Assembly (NCBI GenBank): GCA_021234155.1
Contig: JAJEKV010000002.1
Coordinates: 21,479,726 to 21,543,725, forward strand
DNA length: 64,000 nucleotides
Source: Isoetes taiwanensis
Lineage: Eukaryota > Streptophyta > Lycopodiopsida > Isoetales > Isoetaceae
Reading direction: 5' to 3'
Shown here: piece after piece, positions 46,629-57,630 of the stretch
Layout: every line of letters begins with the position of its first letter
Numbering within the stretch: position 1 is the stretch's first letter
The notes under the pieces: generated by a model
Seen by the model: only the letters and a program-made list of their open reading frames with translations
The model's database searches: none
Told to the model about the DNA's origin: nothing
Made by a program: the position numbers and the translations under genes

Positions 46629-47806
46629 CGAGAGGCTCTCGCGAAGGGGTCGTTCAGCCGGACGAAGAGCGTGACACGCCCCGATCTCGATCGACGTCTT
46701 CAACCGGCCAGTGGAGCGGGGCGAGGCAACATCACCAACCTCCATGGACGAGGAGACAAGGGAGGTATATGAAGAAATAGAGCGAGAGATCCCGGAGCAG
46801 AAAGAGCGTAAGACCATTCTCGAAGCACCCACCGGAGATCCCTCGAAAGCGGGGAAGAGCAGTGGATGTGTCCGAGCCAGCCAGAGAAGCAGACCTTAGA
46901 AGGTTCATTAGGAAATACTGACGGGGAGAAGAGGAAGGAAGACAAAAAGAGGAAAAGGGAGGAAGAGGAAACGAAAAGCGTGAGAAGAGAAAAAAGAAGG
47001 CGAAGGGGAAGTTCGTCGATAGCACAAGGAAGCTGAAGGACTGCCCACCAAGGAAGAGGCCTAACCCCAAGATCGTCATCAAGGAGCGGCAAGCCGACGA
47101 ACCTCCGAACCCCTCCGACGACTCGTCTGATGGGGACTTCAACCCTAATGCTGCAGGTGGAAGCTCTTCTAAACACCCAGCGACGCAAACGTAGTGCGAC
47201 CAGCCAAAGACCCGAAAGCAACCCCAAAGAAGATCAAGTCGCGAAGCCCCCTGAGTACCCGGCATGGGATAGGAAGAAACAGCCATGACCTGCCCGTGAA
47301 GCTTACGTCACAGACCGGGTCAAGATATACGAAAGGAAGATGAGGGAGCACGAGGCGTATATGAAGAAGTGGGAGGCGTCATGTTAAAGTACTATGAAAA
47401 AAAACAGGTCGAGGGTTCATCGAGGGAGGGCGACCAACGAAGCAGCAAACCTTAAAGCCGCCACCACCAAAGCCCAAGACCCCCAAACCGCCACCCAAGA
47501 AGAAGATTGACAGGAAGGAGGTAGAGAGGAAGCTGCGGAGATTAGGCACTTCCAGTGGCTTCTGGTCTCCTAATTCCCCGTGCCCCTTTGCTCTTTCGGT
47601 TAGTTCGAGAAGTGATCTTGAGCCCTCTGGGGCCGGACTTGAGTCCGCGGATGGCTGGCTGGCGGCAATGCAAGAGGCGGCTGAGGCAAGAATATTGCAA
47701 CATTTTGAAGATTCAACAGCTTGCACTGTTCACGCCAAGCGGATAACCCTAATGCGACAAGACATGAGTCTTGCGAGCCGTATAAAGGGAGAACGCCCTT
47801 AGAACC
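46629..47806 (+). pseudogene. Leader ORF X, charged and Pro-rich, frame-broken
   Basis: Pieces in changing frames: MDEETREVYEEIEREIPEQK (46744), basic EKRKEDKKRKREEEE (46928), KPPEYPAWDRKKQ (47242), PPPKPKTPKPPPKKKIDRKE (about 47460) and WLAAMQEAAEARILQHFEDS to SRIKGERP (47660-47800). It probably continues the 46542 frame. No enzyme motif. The composition is that of a nucleic-acid or chromatin binding, disordered protein. Family not recognised. Confidence 0.4.
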
Positions 47807-48404
47807 TTTTTTTGTAAATAATTGAAAATTTTGTAATATAGAGCAATTTTGTGTACCTTAATTGCATGAGCTGGATTAATTAGGGCAAGTTAGTAAGTTT
47901 TAGCTTTTATTGCAGTAAAATAGGACAATTGCAGACCGAAAAACGTGATGTCTCACAGCTCGCGCCTGGTCGCAAAACTAAATTTTAGTTTTGAAGCGAG
48001 GCGCAAGCTGTGAGACCTCGCCCAAACTTGACCAAAACAGCTCCAAATCGACCAAATAAGGGGTCAATTCTGTCTGATTTGATGAGCCCATCATCCTTAC
48101 GCCCTTAGTTTACCCAAATTGGACACGTTTTGATCAAAATGGGACTGATGTCTCACAGCTCGCGCCTGGTCGTAGAACTAAACTTTAGTTTTTTTGGTAT
48201 GGTATTTGTGAGACCTCCTACTATTTCTTCACCAGAACTTGTCCAGATCATCCTCAACCTGTTGTATAGCATCTTTTAGTAATTTAGCCTTGTTCAAACA
48301 TCTCATCTAGTCTTCAAAATTCCCATTTTGACCTCAGATAGACTAGAATTACCCAACCCTAGGAATTTTCCAAGTCACCCAAAAATTAGGGTTTTCCCCT
48401 TTTC

Positions 48405-48413
48405 TATAAATAG
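48405..48413 (+). promoter_or_regulatory. Internal TATA box 2
   Basis: TATAAATAG again, followed by CCTACAAATCCGCTCCTG, clearly related to the sequence after TATA box 1, and by an ATG at 48527. The repeated hairpin-TATA-leader module suggests an internal duplication of a promoter. Confidence 0.5.
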
Positions 48414-48526
48414 ACCCCTCATTTCTCAGATAGCACCCTACAAATCCGCTCCTGCCCTTCTAGCCGATTTCTCAACTCCCTGAGACGCTCTTGCAACCGT
48501 TTGTTACCCTCTTCTGCAATTAACCA

Positions 48527-50080
48527 ATGGCAACCTCTGAATTTCGCCCGGATGGTGCGGCGCCCGGGCTCATCTTTCTTAGAGGCCAACGTCGACCAAA
48601 TCTTCCACATCTTCAGGGAAGGAGGTAGATGTCGGGCAACCTTGCGCGCAACCCGACTTCTGGTAGAGTCTTGTGCGAGTTCCAAGCTAGGGTAGAACCG
48701 GCTAGTCTGACTCCCCCTTGTGTAGGCTACTTTGTTCCTAGACAATCCTGCGAGGCGACATTAGGCGGCGTCAGAACATGCCAAATACCTAACAAACAAA
48801 GCGCTTGGCGCAAGACACACGGAAGCCAATGGTCCTAACTATCAATAGGACCAAGTACTTCTCTTTCAACTTGCCTTGGCAATCTTTCTCACCCACCAGG
48901 TCGCGAGAACAGGTGGGGAAACCTCCATTCCCCCCTTGGACATAGACCCATTAGCCATAGCAGCAGAACAACGGCTCCTCACACAGTATGAACAGGAGCG
49001 GGAAGGGAGGGAGGAAGACTCCGATCAACAGGAATCAGAAGAAGAGGAAGACTATGTCGAGCTCGACCCAGCGGAGGAGGCGGCGACAAGCGGCAGAATG
49101 GCAAGACTTGAAAAGAAGAGGCAAACTCTAAGAGTCACGCCACCCCTTGGGTTAGGCATCACAAGCCTAGCTCCCATTATTGTCGAAGGTGAGGAGTTTT
49201 TGCTCCTAAGCGACATCCAAAACCTCCCGGAGTGTAGGGAAAGGAGTAACCGACGAAGAGTTCTTTGCACCAACTCGAAGAAGAAGCGGACTTAGACGAC
49301 TTCATCGTCCGAGGAGCATCGACTTCCCCCTCCAAGTAAGGGGAAACCGACACTTACGGGGAGAGTCTACCTCCGACATCAAGCCTACAAAAAAGCATCA
49401 GGCAGATTATGGAGGCGGAGACAAGGCCGAGAACAAGCTACCGACGGAGGAAGAGTTTCTTGCTTTTACAGAACAGATGGGGATCCGCCACGCGACCTCA
49501 AACATCCTAACGGCAAGCTCTTCCAGCACTGAGAGGAGAGAGAGGCAAATTCGACCGGGGAGGGCTTCAAAGAGCGGTCAGGAGACTACGGGGGAGCTCA
49601 CCACGGTGGAGGTTGATGACTTCCATAGCGCACCGCAGAGCTGGATACCGAGTGGCGAAGGCCGTCTCCCAACGGCAGTGCGGCTGCGGTATTACCTCCC
49701 CTGGCGATGGATGGTAGATTAGCGGTAATTCACGCAGTTCACCCCCGTGAGGCTAAGAAGGAGTATCGATGCTGATTGCACTCTCAGGATTCGCCGCAAG
49801 ATGCGGTTGCCCCTCAACACCCAGTATGCCATCCTGGTGAAGAGAGCGGTAGCACTCGGCGCCGACTTCGCCATACCTTACAAAAAGGGGGGGCAAGGTG
49901 AATAACGGCGTACTATACCTCCTAACCCATGAGAATAGAAGATTTGGCGAGCCTTCTGAGGTGGATCTTCAGCCAATGTCCTTAGGAACTTGGGCCATTC
50001 AGTGGGAACAGCCCAAGTGAAAAAGTTCCTAGAGGATAATCCATCTTACCGGCGACAGCTGGAATGATTAGCAGTCTTGA
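48527..50080 (+). pseudogene. Leader ORF Y, acidic unknown protein, frame-broken
   Basis: Starts MATSEFRPDGAAPGLIF, then shifts. The longest piece (48876-49295) reads PLDIDPLAIAAEQRLLTQYE, an acidic stretch (EEDSDQQESEEEEDYVELDP) and LGITSLAPIIVEGEEFLLLS. Later pieces mention no known motif. It ends near 50080 before an AT-rich gap. Probably element-encoded and expressed from TATA box 2; function unknown. Confidence 0.4.
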
Positions 50081-50241
50081 TCACGGAAGTGTAATTTTGT
50101 ATTAACATATTATAAGATATGAATATAATTTCTTTTGCTCTATAAATGTTTTGTTGATATATTTTGTATCCCCAACCATACCAACAAACATAAATAATGC
50201 AAGAGAACAAGTAAAACTAACCATATAACCATGAATTACTT

Positions 50242-51520
50242 GTGAATGCAGTTAGAGGCCTAGGCCCAGGCGAGCGACAACGCCAGGACCTTAGGGAAGA
50301 ACAGACCCCGCCCAGACCACCCCCAGCAAGGAACTTATTCGAAGAAATGGGACCCATGACCCCAGAGGAGGAGATATCCCAGATGAGGACGGACCTTGAA
50401 CAGATAAAGGCTCTATTAGCCGCTGGCAAGCGAGAGTGCGAGTTGGTGGGCAATGCTCAATTGCCACAAGCATCAGCTCGGAAAACGGGAAGGGACAAGA
50501 AGAGGAGCAAGAGAAGGAGATCCCCCAGCTCGGATTCCTCCGACTCAAGCTCGGACTCAGACTCTGACTCCGAGGAAGAGGAAGAGCAGGCCCAGGACCG
50601 AACAGATGGAAGGCAAAGGAGCACTGAAGAGGGAAGGCAGAGAAACACCCCAGATGGACGACAAAGGGACACCAGGGCCTCTGACTACCAGAAGAAGGTA
50701 GATTCCGCACTGGGCAATGTATGGAAGGCCCGGAAACTGGAACAGTTCTCGGGGGAGAACAGGTCAGGATTAGAAGCAGAGGCATGGCTGGACGAGATGA
50801 GTGAGTACGGCAATGCTTATGGCATGAAGGATAAAGACAAAGGAAGAGTGGCAACAGCCAACTTGAAGGGAGCCGCACGGATTTGGTGGAAGGGGTATGC
50901 AAAGGCACATGGCTTAAGCAGGGATGCTTGTAAGTTCAGGAAGTTCGCTAAAGCCTTCAGCGCCATTACATCGAGGGAACATAAGTCCAAAGATGATCAA
51001 AGCAGTTTTATAGGCTCCAACAAGGAAACAAATCAGTCCGAAATATCTGAGAGGAATTCATGAGGTCGAGGTCAGATGTGCCAAAATTGGGTGAGAAGCA
51101 TCGCGAGAAAGCTATATTGAGGGGCTGAATGAGGAAATCCGCAAGCTCGTAAGGGCAATAAACCCTAAGACAGTATCAGAAGCAGAATCCAAGGCTATAA
51201 GCTTGCAAGGAACAGGACCACCAGAATAGCGGGCGAGAGGCAGCGATATTCCGGGGATAAAGGCAAGGCGACGAGGAAGCTATAGTCCTAGGAGGCAACC
51301 CGGTCCAGTCGGCTAGAGCCCCATATAGTGGCAACTAGGGGAAACAACGGAGAGAAAAGCGGTGTCCTTCAAGGACAAGCGGGAGGGGTCAAACTACTCC
51401 AAAGGCGGTCGATCCTTTGCGAGGCCATGCCCAAGGAAAAGAGACGAGAGTGCATAGAAAAGCGGCTTTGCTTCAGGTGCTTCCAGCCGGAGCCATAGGA
51501 CGGTGAAGCGCCCATACGTT
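50242..51520 (+). pseudogene. gag: Gag (capsid/nucleocapsid)
   Basis: Open to 51063. Residues 1-60 contain a Pro-rich part and a helix (TPEEEISQMRTDLEQIKALL). An Arg/Ser/Asp-rich low-complexity tract follows (SSDSSDSSSDSDSDSEEEEE). The capsid domain is KLEQFSGENRSGLEAEAWLD to ATANLKGAARIWWKGYAKAH and FRKFAKAF. After a break it goes on as YIEGLNEEIRKLVRAINPK and a decayed zinc knuckle (EKRLCFRCFQPEP). No in-frame ATG precedes 50347, and an AG at 50249-50251 could be a splice acceptor from the leader ORFs, so the start is open. Confidence 0.8.
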
Positions 51521-51689
51521 ATGAGTGGCCTTAGCGAAGTTGGGAGATTGGGACACTCGGACCGGCGGCGGCGGCGAGGAGGGGCGCGACTACATCGGGG
51601 TGAGTGTCATATCTTTGCCATAATAGATCTGAGCAAGCAGAGAGCGGTATAAGGTAATTTCCCGATGGGAAAGGCCAAGGCCAAGTCAT

Positions 51690-52080
51690 TTATAGTCCTA
51701 ATAGATTGGGGAAGTAGCCATAACTTTGCATCCCCGGGATGGTTCAAATGTTGAAGTTGAAACCACTAAAGTCAAAGCCAAGGCCCGTTGTCTTAGCAAG
51801 TGGAGCGATAAAGGCGCGGCGGCGGTAAGAGAATCAACCGACATCGACTTGCCGGGATTAAAATCCGGATGGGGGCAGAAGTAATGGGTATTGGCAAGTA
51901 CGACTTGATCATAGGTATGGAGTACCTTGGACCAGCAAGGGCCATTATCGATTGTGGAAAGCGGAAGGTGACCTTCCCAACGCCCGACGGCAAGATCATT
52001 GAGATCACGGGTAAAGAAGTTGTTCCGTCATGCGGTGTATGTCTTCTAAGCGGTTTGTTCAAGTGCATCAAGAGTGAGGG
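51690..52080 (+). pseudogene. Aspartic protease
   Basis: Reads VLIDWGSSHNFASP at about 51700, corresponding to the DSGASHNF active-site box of gypsy proteases with Ser changed to Trp, and then (51869) KYDLIIGMEYLGPARAIIDC GKRKVTF, the usual second half. The middle is out of frame. As read, the altered active site would disable it. Confidence 0.75.
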
Positions 52081-52199
52081 GTGGCATACATCTTCAAGCT
52101 TGAGATCGGTGGCGGGAATCGAGAAGAAAGCAAAAAGACAAGGTGCTCGGCAAGTTGCGAAGCAAATAGCTAAAGGCGATCACGGAGTTCCATGATCTC

Positions 52200-53530
52200 T
52201 TTCGGATGAGATCAAGCAGCTCCCTCCTTATAGGGGAGTTGAGTGCGAGATAGCACTTTTCGAGCAGGGAACAAAGCCAACAAGCAAGGCTCCGTATAGA
52301 ATGACAACGCAGGAGTTGTCAGAGCTAAAGAAGCAATTGCAGGAGCTACTCGACCTAGGATTCATTAGGCCTAGCGTCTCGCCGCGTTTGGAGCACCCAT
52401 TCTTTTTGTCAAGAAGAAGGATGGATCCTTGAGGATGTGCATAGACTATAGGCGGTTGAATAAGCACACCATTAAGAACAAGTATCGCTCCCAAGATCGG
52501 GGCGACTTGATGGATCGACTTCAAGGAGCAAGGATCTTCTCCAAAATCGACTTAAGGTCGAGGTTATCATCGATCCGGATAAAGGAGGAAGATATCCATA
52601 AGACCGCCGCCTTGAGCGGTATGGGCACTATGAGTTCACGGTAATGCCTTTCGGCTTATCGAATGCCCCGCGGCGTTCATGAGGCTCATGAGCGACATCT
52701 TGGGAGTTTTAGACACCTTTGTGATTGTATTCTTTGGCGACATTTTGGTGTATAGCAGATCCCTTGAAGAACACGTACAACTTAAGGAGAGTGCTAGAAG
52801 TTGAAGAGGCACCGGTTATGCGCCAAGTTGTCGAAGTGCCACCGCCATAGCGGAGAAGGTAGAATACACGGGTCGCGTGATCTCGGTGAGAAGGCATCTC
52901 GGCGGACCCGCCAAGATTGAAAGCTGATGATTGATGGCGGCGCCGAAGAAGAATGCGCGAGGTCGAAGTTTTCTCGGGTTAGCGTGGTACTATAGGAAGT
53001 TCGTGAAGAACTTTGCTAAGATAGCGCCCCGGTTAACAGATTTGACGAGGGCGAGAAGGTGAAAGATCGGGCAGAGCATTGGCACAAGACAGCCCAAAAG
53101 GGGTTTGAATTGTTGAAGGAAGCTTTGACGGCTTGCCCCCTGTCTTGACCCGCGCCGGACCCGGAGAAAGATAAGCTTGTAGCAACAGATGCGAGTAAGA
53201 TAGCTCTGGTGCGGTGCTTATGCAAGAAGAGCGTGGTAGCATATGATTCCGGAAGATGAACGACGCCGAGACGGCTACCCACCCAACGCACGATCGGGAA
53301 TTGCTTGCGGTTGTCGCGTTAAGAATATGGAGGCACTACCTCTTGGGAAGGAAGTTCCAATTGGATACCCGACCATCGAGCCTCCGGTATGTATTCACGC
53401 AAACCACACCTTAATCTGAGGCGGCAGAGGTGGATGGAGTTCCTCGAAGAATATGACTTTGTTATAGTCTACAAGCGGGAAGCTCAATGTGGTAGCAGAA
53501 TCGCTTTCAAGACATCCCCGACAACTAGAG
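52200..53530 (+). pseudogene. Reverse transcriptase and RNase H
   Basis: Gypsy RT landmarks: [68 protein letters not shown], then [12 protein letters not shown] and TFVIVFFGDILVYSRSLEEH, where the expected DD active site reads GD. The RNase H part shows DKLVATDASKIAL (53167) and the end FLEEYDFVIVYKREAQ (53440). Frames change every 100 bases or so and the sequence is enriched in CGG/CGC, as in LINE A at 16-19 kb. Confidence 0.8.
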
Positions 53531-53799
53531 TGCATTGCAATGCAATTTCCGACGCTCTCAGCGACTTTGGTAAGAAGATTGAAGAGTCCTTGCCAGCGGA
53601 TGTGGATTTCGTGGAAGTATGGGCAAGCCTCTCTAAGGAGGCTAGAAACAGATAAAGAGTGGGAGGCCTTCAAGCATTATAAGAAGGAAGGCAACTTTGT
53701 TATACCATAAGAACAAGTTGTGCGTGCCGAATCATCGGTGTAAGGAAGTTGATCCTCCATGACACGCTGCTTGCCCAATAGCTGGCCATGCGGGATTCA

Positions 53800-55069
53800 T
53801 GAAAACATATTTCAAAGTCTTGTGAGCCTATTATTGGCCAGGAATGAAGAAGCAAATAGCTCGCTACATCAAGGAATGTCAGCTATGCCAGCAGACGAAG
53901 GCGGAGCAGCTTCGAATTCCAGGGGCATTAGAGCCACTAGCGGTGCCAAACGCTAAGTGGGAGGTGATCAGCATGGATTTCATCACAGGGCTCCCAAGGA
54001 CGGTAAGAGGGAAGGATGCCTTGATGGTAGTGGTCGACAAGTTGTCGAAGATGGCACACTTTGTGCCTTGCAAGACCACAGTCTGACTATGGATACAGCA
54101 AAGCTCTTCACCAAAGAGATCTTCAGGCTTCATGGCATGCCAAGGGAGATTATATCCGACAGGGACCCGAAGTTCATGAGTGCATTTTGGCAAGACCTCT
54201 TTGCGACAATTCAGACCAAGCTATCCATGAGCACGGCGTATCATCCTCAGACGGATGGCCAAACGGAGCGGACCAACAGGATCTTAGAGGACATGCTACG
54301 AAACTATGTCTGGAATAAGCAAAGTATGTGGGAAGAATTTATTCACTTGGTGGAGTTTGCATACAATAGCACCAAGCAGGAATCATCCCAAATGTCGCCG
54401 TTTATGATCAATTACGGCTACCAGTGCCTAACTCCAGACACTTGGCACAACCCTGTGTCAAAAGTGGAAGTTTCGCAGCAGATGTTGGCCGATATGCAGC
54501 AGCTTGTGGAAGAGGTTCGAGGGTATCTGCTAGCAGCAAGAAGTCGACAAAAGAGCATCGCCGACAAGCATCGAACAGTCAGAGAGTTCAAAGTTGGAGA
54601 TGATGTATGGCTCAAGATCAAGGTGAAGCAGGCAAAGCTCAGGATCGGGAATTGCAAGAAGCTTGCTCCAAGGTGGGCTGGACCCTTCAGAATAATTAAG
54701 AGAGTAGGTAATCAATCCTACAAGTTAGAATTGCCAGCACACCTAAAGATTCATAAGGTCTTCCATGTGAGTTTGTTGAAGAAGCACACTCCAAACCCAG
54801 ACGAAGTCTTGGACACTCCAACGTTGTTGGAAATGACGGAGGAGCAGCTGGAAATAGTTCCAGAATTGATTCTTGATAAAGCTTTCAAGAAAACAAGGAG
54901 ATCAGAATTCCTCCAGTATTTGGTCAAGTGGAAACACTTGCCAGTGGAAGACGCGACATGGGTACTTAAGAGGGATTTAGAAAAACAGTACCCACAGTTT
55001 ATGGAGCAATGGGACGGCAAGGTCATCTCCGAAGAAATCGGCTCAGGCATGTCGATTTGTGTAGGTTAA
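53800..55069 (+). pseudogene. Integrase with C-terminal chromodomain, one frameshift
   Basis: Zinc-binding end (MKKQIARYIKECQLCQQTKA), core D in WEVISMDFITGLP, then a frameshift near 54085, the second D in IISDRDPKFMSAFWQDL and E in GQTERTNRILEDM. The GPY/F-type module is APRWAGPFRIIKRVGNQSYK. At 54860-55020 lies a chromodomain (PELILDKAFKK, EFLQYLVKWKHLPVEDATWV, LEKQYPQFMEQW), which defines a chromovirus. Chromodomains of this group are thought to guide integration to H3K9-methylated chromatin. One repair of frame would make it complete, so this is the best kept part of pol. Confidence 0.9.
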
Positions 55070-55940
55070 TTCTTGTGTAATTAGGATTAATCTACGCATG
55101 CCACCTATGCTTGGTATGGGTCGCATGTGTTGTTACCGATGATGAGACCACTACGGTGATCTCTAGGGCGTGGTGTAATGCCAATGTAGGCATGACCGCG
55201 TTTTCGCTTGGGCGAGTGGAAGGTAGATTAGAAAGTCTACTTCTGTCCCACGGAAGTAGACGACCTCGAGAGAAAGGAGGTCATTAAGGAATGCACTGAT
55301 AGGAAAAGCACCTCTAGCCCCATATATGCTTTGATAGGAGGAATCAGGCCTTCACGCCCCATATACGGGAAGGACCTATCCCTCCATTTGGGCAACTAGG
55401 GTGTAGGCATGGCGGCATATAGGCATATAGGTATTTGTCTCCACGGCCATAATGGAAGATTCACCCTCTTCCTACGCCGGGAGATTAGCCATGCATCCAT
55501 GTAGATAGGTGGGGTGGTCACCATATAACCAAAAATTTATTAAATAATTAAAATGGTACTAACGTAGTATCGACCTGCAGGCCAATAGAGCGCTCCGGAG
55601 GGCAAGGAGGTCGAGCTACGAAGACTTGCAACACAAATTTTGTTGGAATGTGTCGCAAGGAACGAAGAGTACCTCGAACAATAATTATAGATATGAAATG
55701 TTGAAATTTTGTATAACTTAATGTCATAATAATTGAGATAGCGAATACCTTGTTTAATGATGTTATGAATTGTTAAGTATTCCATAGTATGATGACGTGA
55801 TAATGTTTTAAAAATATTACCTTAGGGTAATCCTGGTAAATGTATAACTATTATATTGTATGCATCACGTTGATTGCAGATTGCAGATTAGGAAGATCCC
55901 AAGGTGGGGAGACCCACGATGCTGCGGACAGCATCATTTC
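55070..55940. other. Chromovirus 3' untranslated region
   Basis: About 870 bp between the integrase stop and the polypurine tract. Has two related CCCATATA(TGC/CGG) stretches near 55320-55370. No reading frame of note. Confidence 0.6.
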
Positions 55941-55953
55941 AAGGTGGGGAGAA
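55941..55953 (+). other. Polypurine tract
   Basis: AAGGTGGGGAGAA directly before the 3' LTR. A second similar run (AAGGTGGGGAGA) is 44 bp upstream. It primes plus-strand DNA synthesis in LTR retroelements. Confidence 0.85.
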
Positions 55954-57521
55954 TGTGACGTTCCAGCCACGATGATCACGGTCCCGACGCATTATCGCAT
56001 CTTTGCCTAAATCACGCCAGACCGCCACTCCGGCCGGCGTGTCTGGCCGACGGATAGCCAGGTAAGTAGCCCTAGGGGCAACTTGCTAGGTATGTTCACA
56101 TGTTATTAATGTGCACTTCACATTAATGTGGGCACACTTTTCCATGTAGACACATTTTGCCACCTAGCCATTAATGGCAAGTGGGCCCTTTCCAATTATC
56201 CCACATGCCAAAAAGGGATAATTGGAAACCCTAGCCCTAAACCCATGTCTATTTAGGGTAGGAAAACCCTAGCTTGCTAGTGTTTCGTCCTTAGGGTTTT
56301 AGAGCTCTGTTTTGGCTGCCCCAGGAGCCAAAACCACCTCCCAGACGCTGCCCAAGAGAATTGCGCCATCAGTTTCCCTGAATTCGATCAGCTCAGCAGG
56401 ATGGTTGAACTCAGGTCAGGAGGAGCCACCCAGGGATCAGGTATTTGGTCAATTTAATAGCTTAAACCGTCTTCTAGTCATAGAACCAGTAAGTTTAGAC
56501 TATTAAATTGCCCATAGTAGCTATCTAGATCTTAGATCTCGGACACTAACTAAAGAACCTAACTCTATGATTTAGATTAGATCTAGTTCTTTAGTTCTTC
56601 TGTGATGTATATGGATGATGTATCTTTGGAACTCCTTGTATTGGGAAGGGGGGTAGAGGCCCTAAGGCTTGTAGTTGATGCTCCTAGAGTAGCCTCTCTA
56701 GCACACTGTAGATTCGGCCTGTGTACAAGAACCACACCTGGTTGTGGGTGAAGGGGCCAGACTGGCTAAGAAGGAGGTTCATGTCCTGACTCTTGAACGA
56801 TCCCTCTGGTGTGTAAAGCCTACCAGGGAACATTGTGACTAGGTCTAATGGCTCACCACTGAGTGCGGGTGAGGCATGGGCTCGACACCCGTGAAGTGGT
56901 GTACACTTTCCAGTGGGTTCAGTCGAATACGGGCAGTGGTCCTCTAGTCACCTTGAGTCAGCATGTAGATCTCTGGAGGGAGTGATCCCTACCTGCCCCA
57001 TCGGAACTGGGAGGATGAGTCCCAGGAATAGCCCCTTCGGCTATGCATCCGGCGGGCTACAGTCAGGTCCCGACACTTTTCAGCCTACTCTGCAAAGTGT
57101 GCACAGGAGGGGCGGATGGAGTGGACAACCCTATGCCATGTTCTCATGCCAGCCAACTCCATTGCCATGAATTCTGTCTGCCATGAACTCTGGAGGCCCA
57201 AGCCGTCAGTCACTCCCTTGAGTCTGAGCCTTGGGTAGGATTCCCTATGTGATGTGCTAACCGGTGTCTATGCAGATGTTGATATACCACCCTTCTGGGT
57301 GGCTGGAGGATTCTGTTGTGTACTGACATGTATGTTTACGCTTCCGCAGCTAGGTAGGCCCTGAGGGAGACAGGGTAGAATGACACCTTCACTCTTCCCA
57401 CTGGGACTCGTTACGGGTGCAGTGATATGTGGAGGGCCCTGTATCAGCATGGAGCTGGTGTGGGGGAAGAACTCCTGTTTGTATACGGTGAGAGCACCGT
57501 ACACGAGTAGGGGACGTCACA
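55954..57521 (+). repeat. 3' LTR (1568 bp)
   Basis: Same ends as the 5' LTR. Retains most CAG and CTG trinucleotides. Nearly all mismatches with the 5' LTR are at those sites; outside them the two are close to identical, implying a recent insertion. Confidence 0.95.
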
Positions 57522-57630
57522 GAATAAGCCTTGGATTCCCCATCCCTCACTTCAAACAGGACCATTTGTAAGGTCAACTTATAAATGCCTAAGGGCTACT
57601 AGCATCATTTCGCTGCACCCCAATTGAAGT

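Larger units (their letters stand above)
46074..48217. repeat. Four copies of a long palindromic hairpin repeat in the leader
   Basis: At 46074-46139, 46256-46330, 47946-48018 and 48147-48217. The best copy (47946) has TCTCACAGCTCGCGCC paired with GGCGCAAGCTGTGAGA, and an inner AAAACTAAA/TTTAGTTTT stem. Two pairs precede the two TATA boxes, at 46432 and 48405. Each could form a cruciform in DNA or a stable stem in RNA. Possible roles include packaging, internal promoter control or regulation of RNA processing; none is shown. Confidence 0.85.
44313..57521 (+). mobile_element. Ty3/gypsy chromovirus, 13209 bp, TSD GAATA
   Basis: LTRs at 44313-45876 and 55954-57521 begin TGTGACGTTCCAG and end CGTCACA. 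The 5-bp duplication GAATA lies at 44308-44312 and 57522-57526; the empty site is at 8619-8623 in copy 1. Primer-binding site, polypurine tract, gag, protease, RT, RNase H, integrase and chromodomain are in gypsy order. Gag begins 4.4 kb after the 5' LTR, an unusually long leader with its own promoters, hairpins and reading frames. Much of 46.5-53.8 kb is frame-broken; the integrase is mostly open. Confidence 0.95.
28436..57588. repeat. Segmental duplication, copy 2 (carrying three insertions)
   Basis: Matches 2605-8690 in order, with the MITE, Helitron and chromovirus inserted. The flanks at each insertion rejoin exactly to the copy 1 sequence. Within the shared part, most of LINE A at 30600-31250 and 31840-32700 shows CAG/CTG-type differences, while the flanking parts are nearly identical. 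At its right end it continues into 57590-60328, whereas copy 1 does not. Confidence 0.9.

Noticed and set aside
46700-47286. Long minus-strand frames in the chromovirus leader (175-184 codons)
   Set aside because: Antisense shadows of the charged/Pro-rich ORF X; Leu/Phe/Ser-rich composition mirrors Lys/Glu codons.
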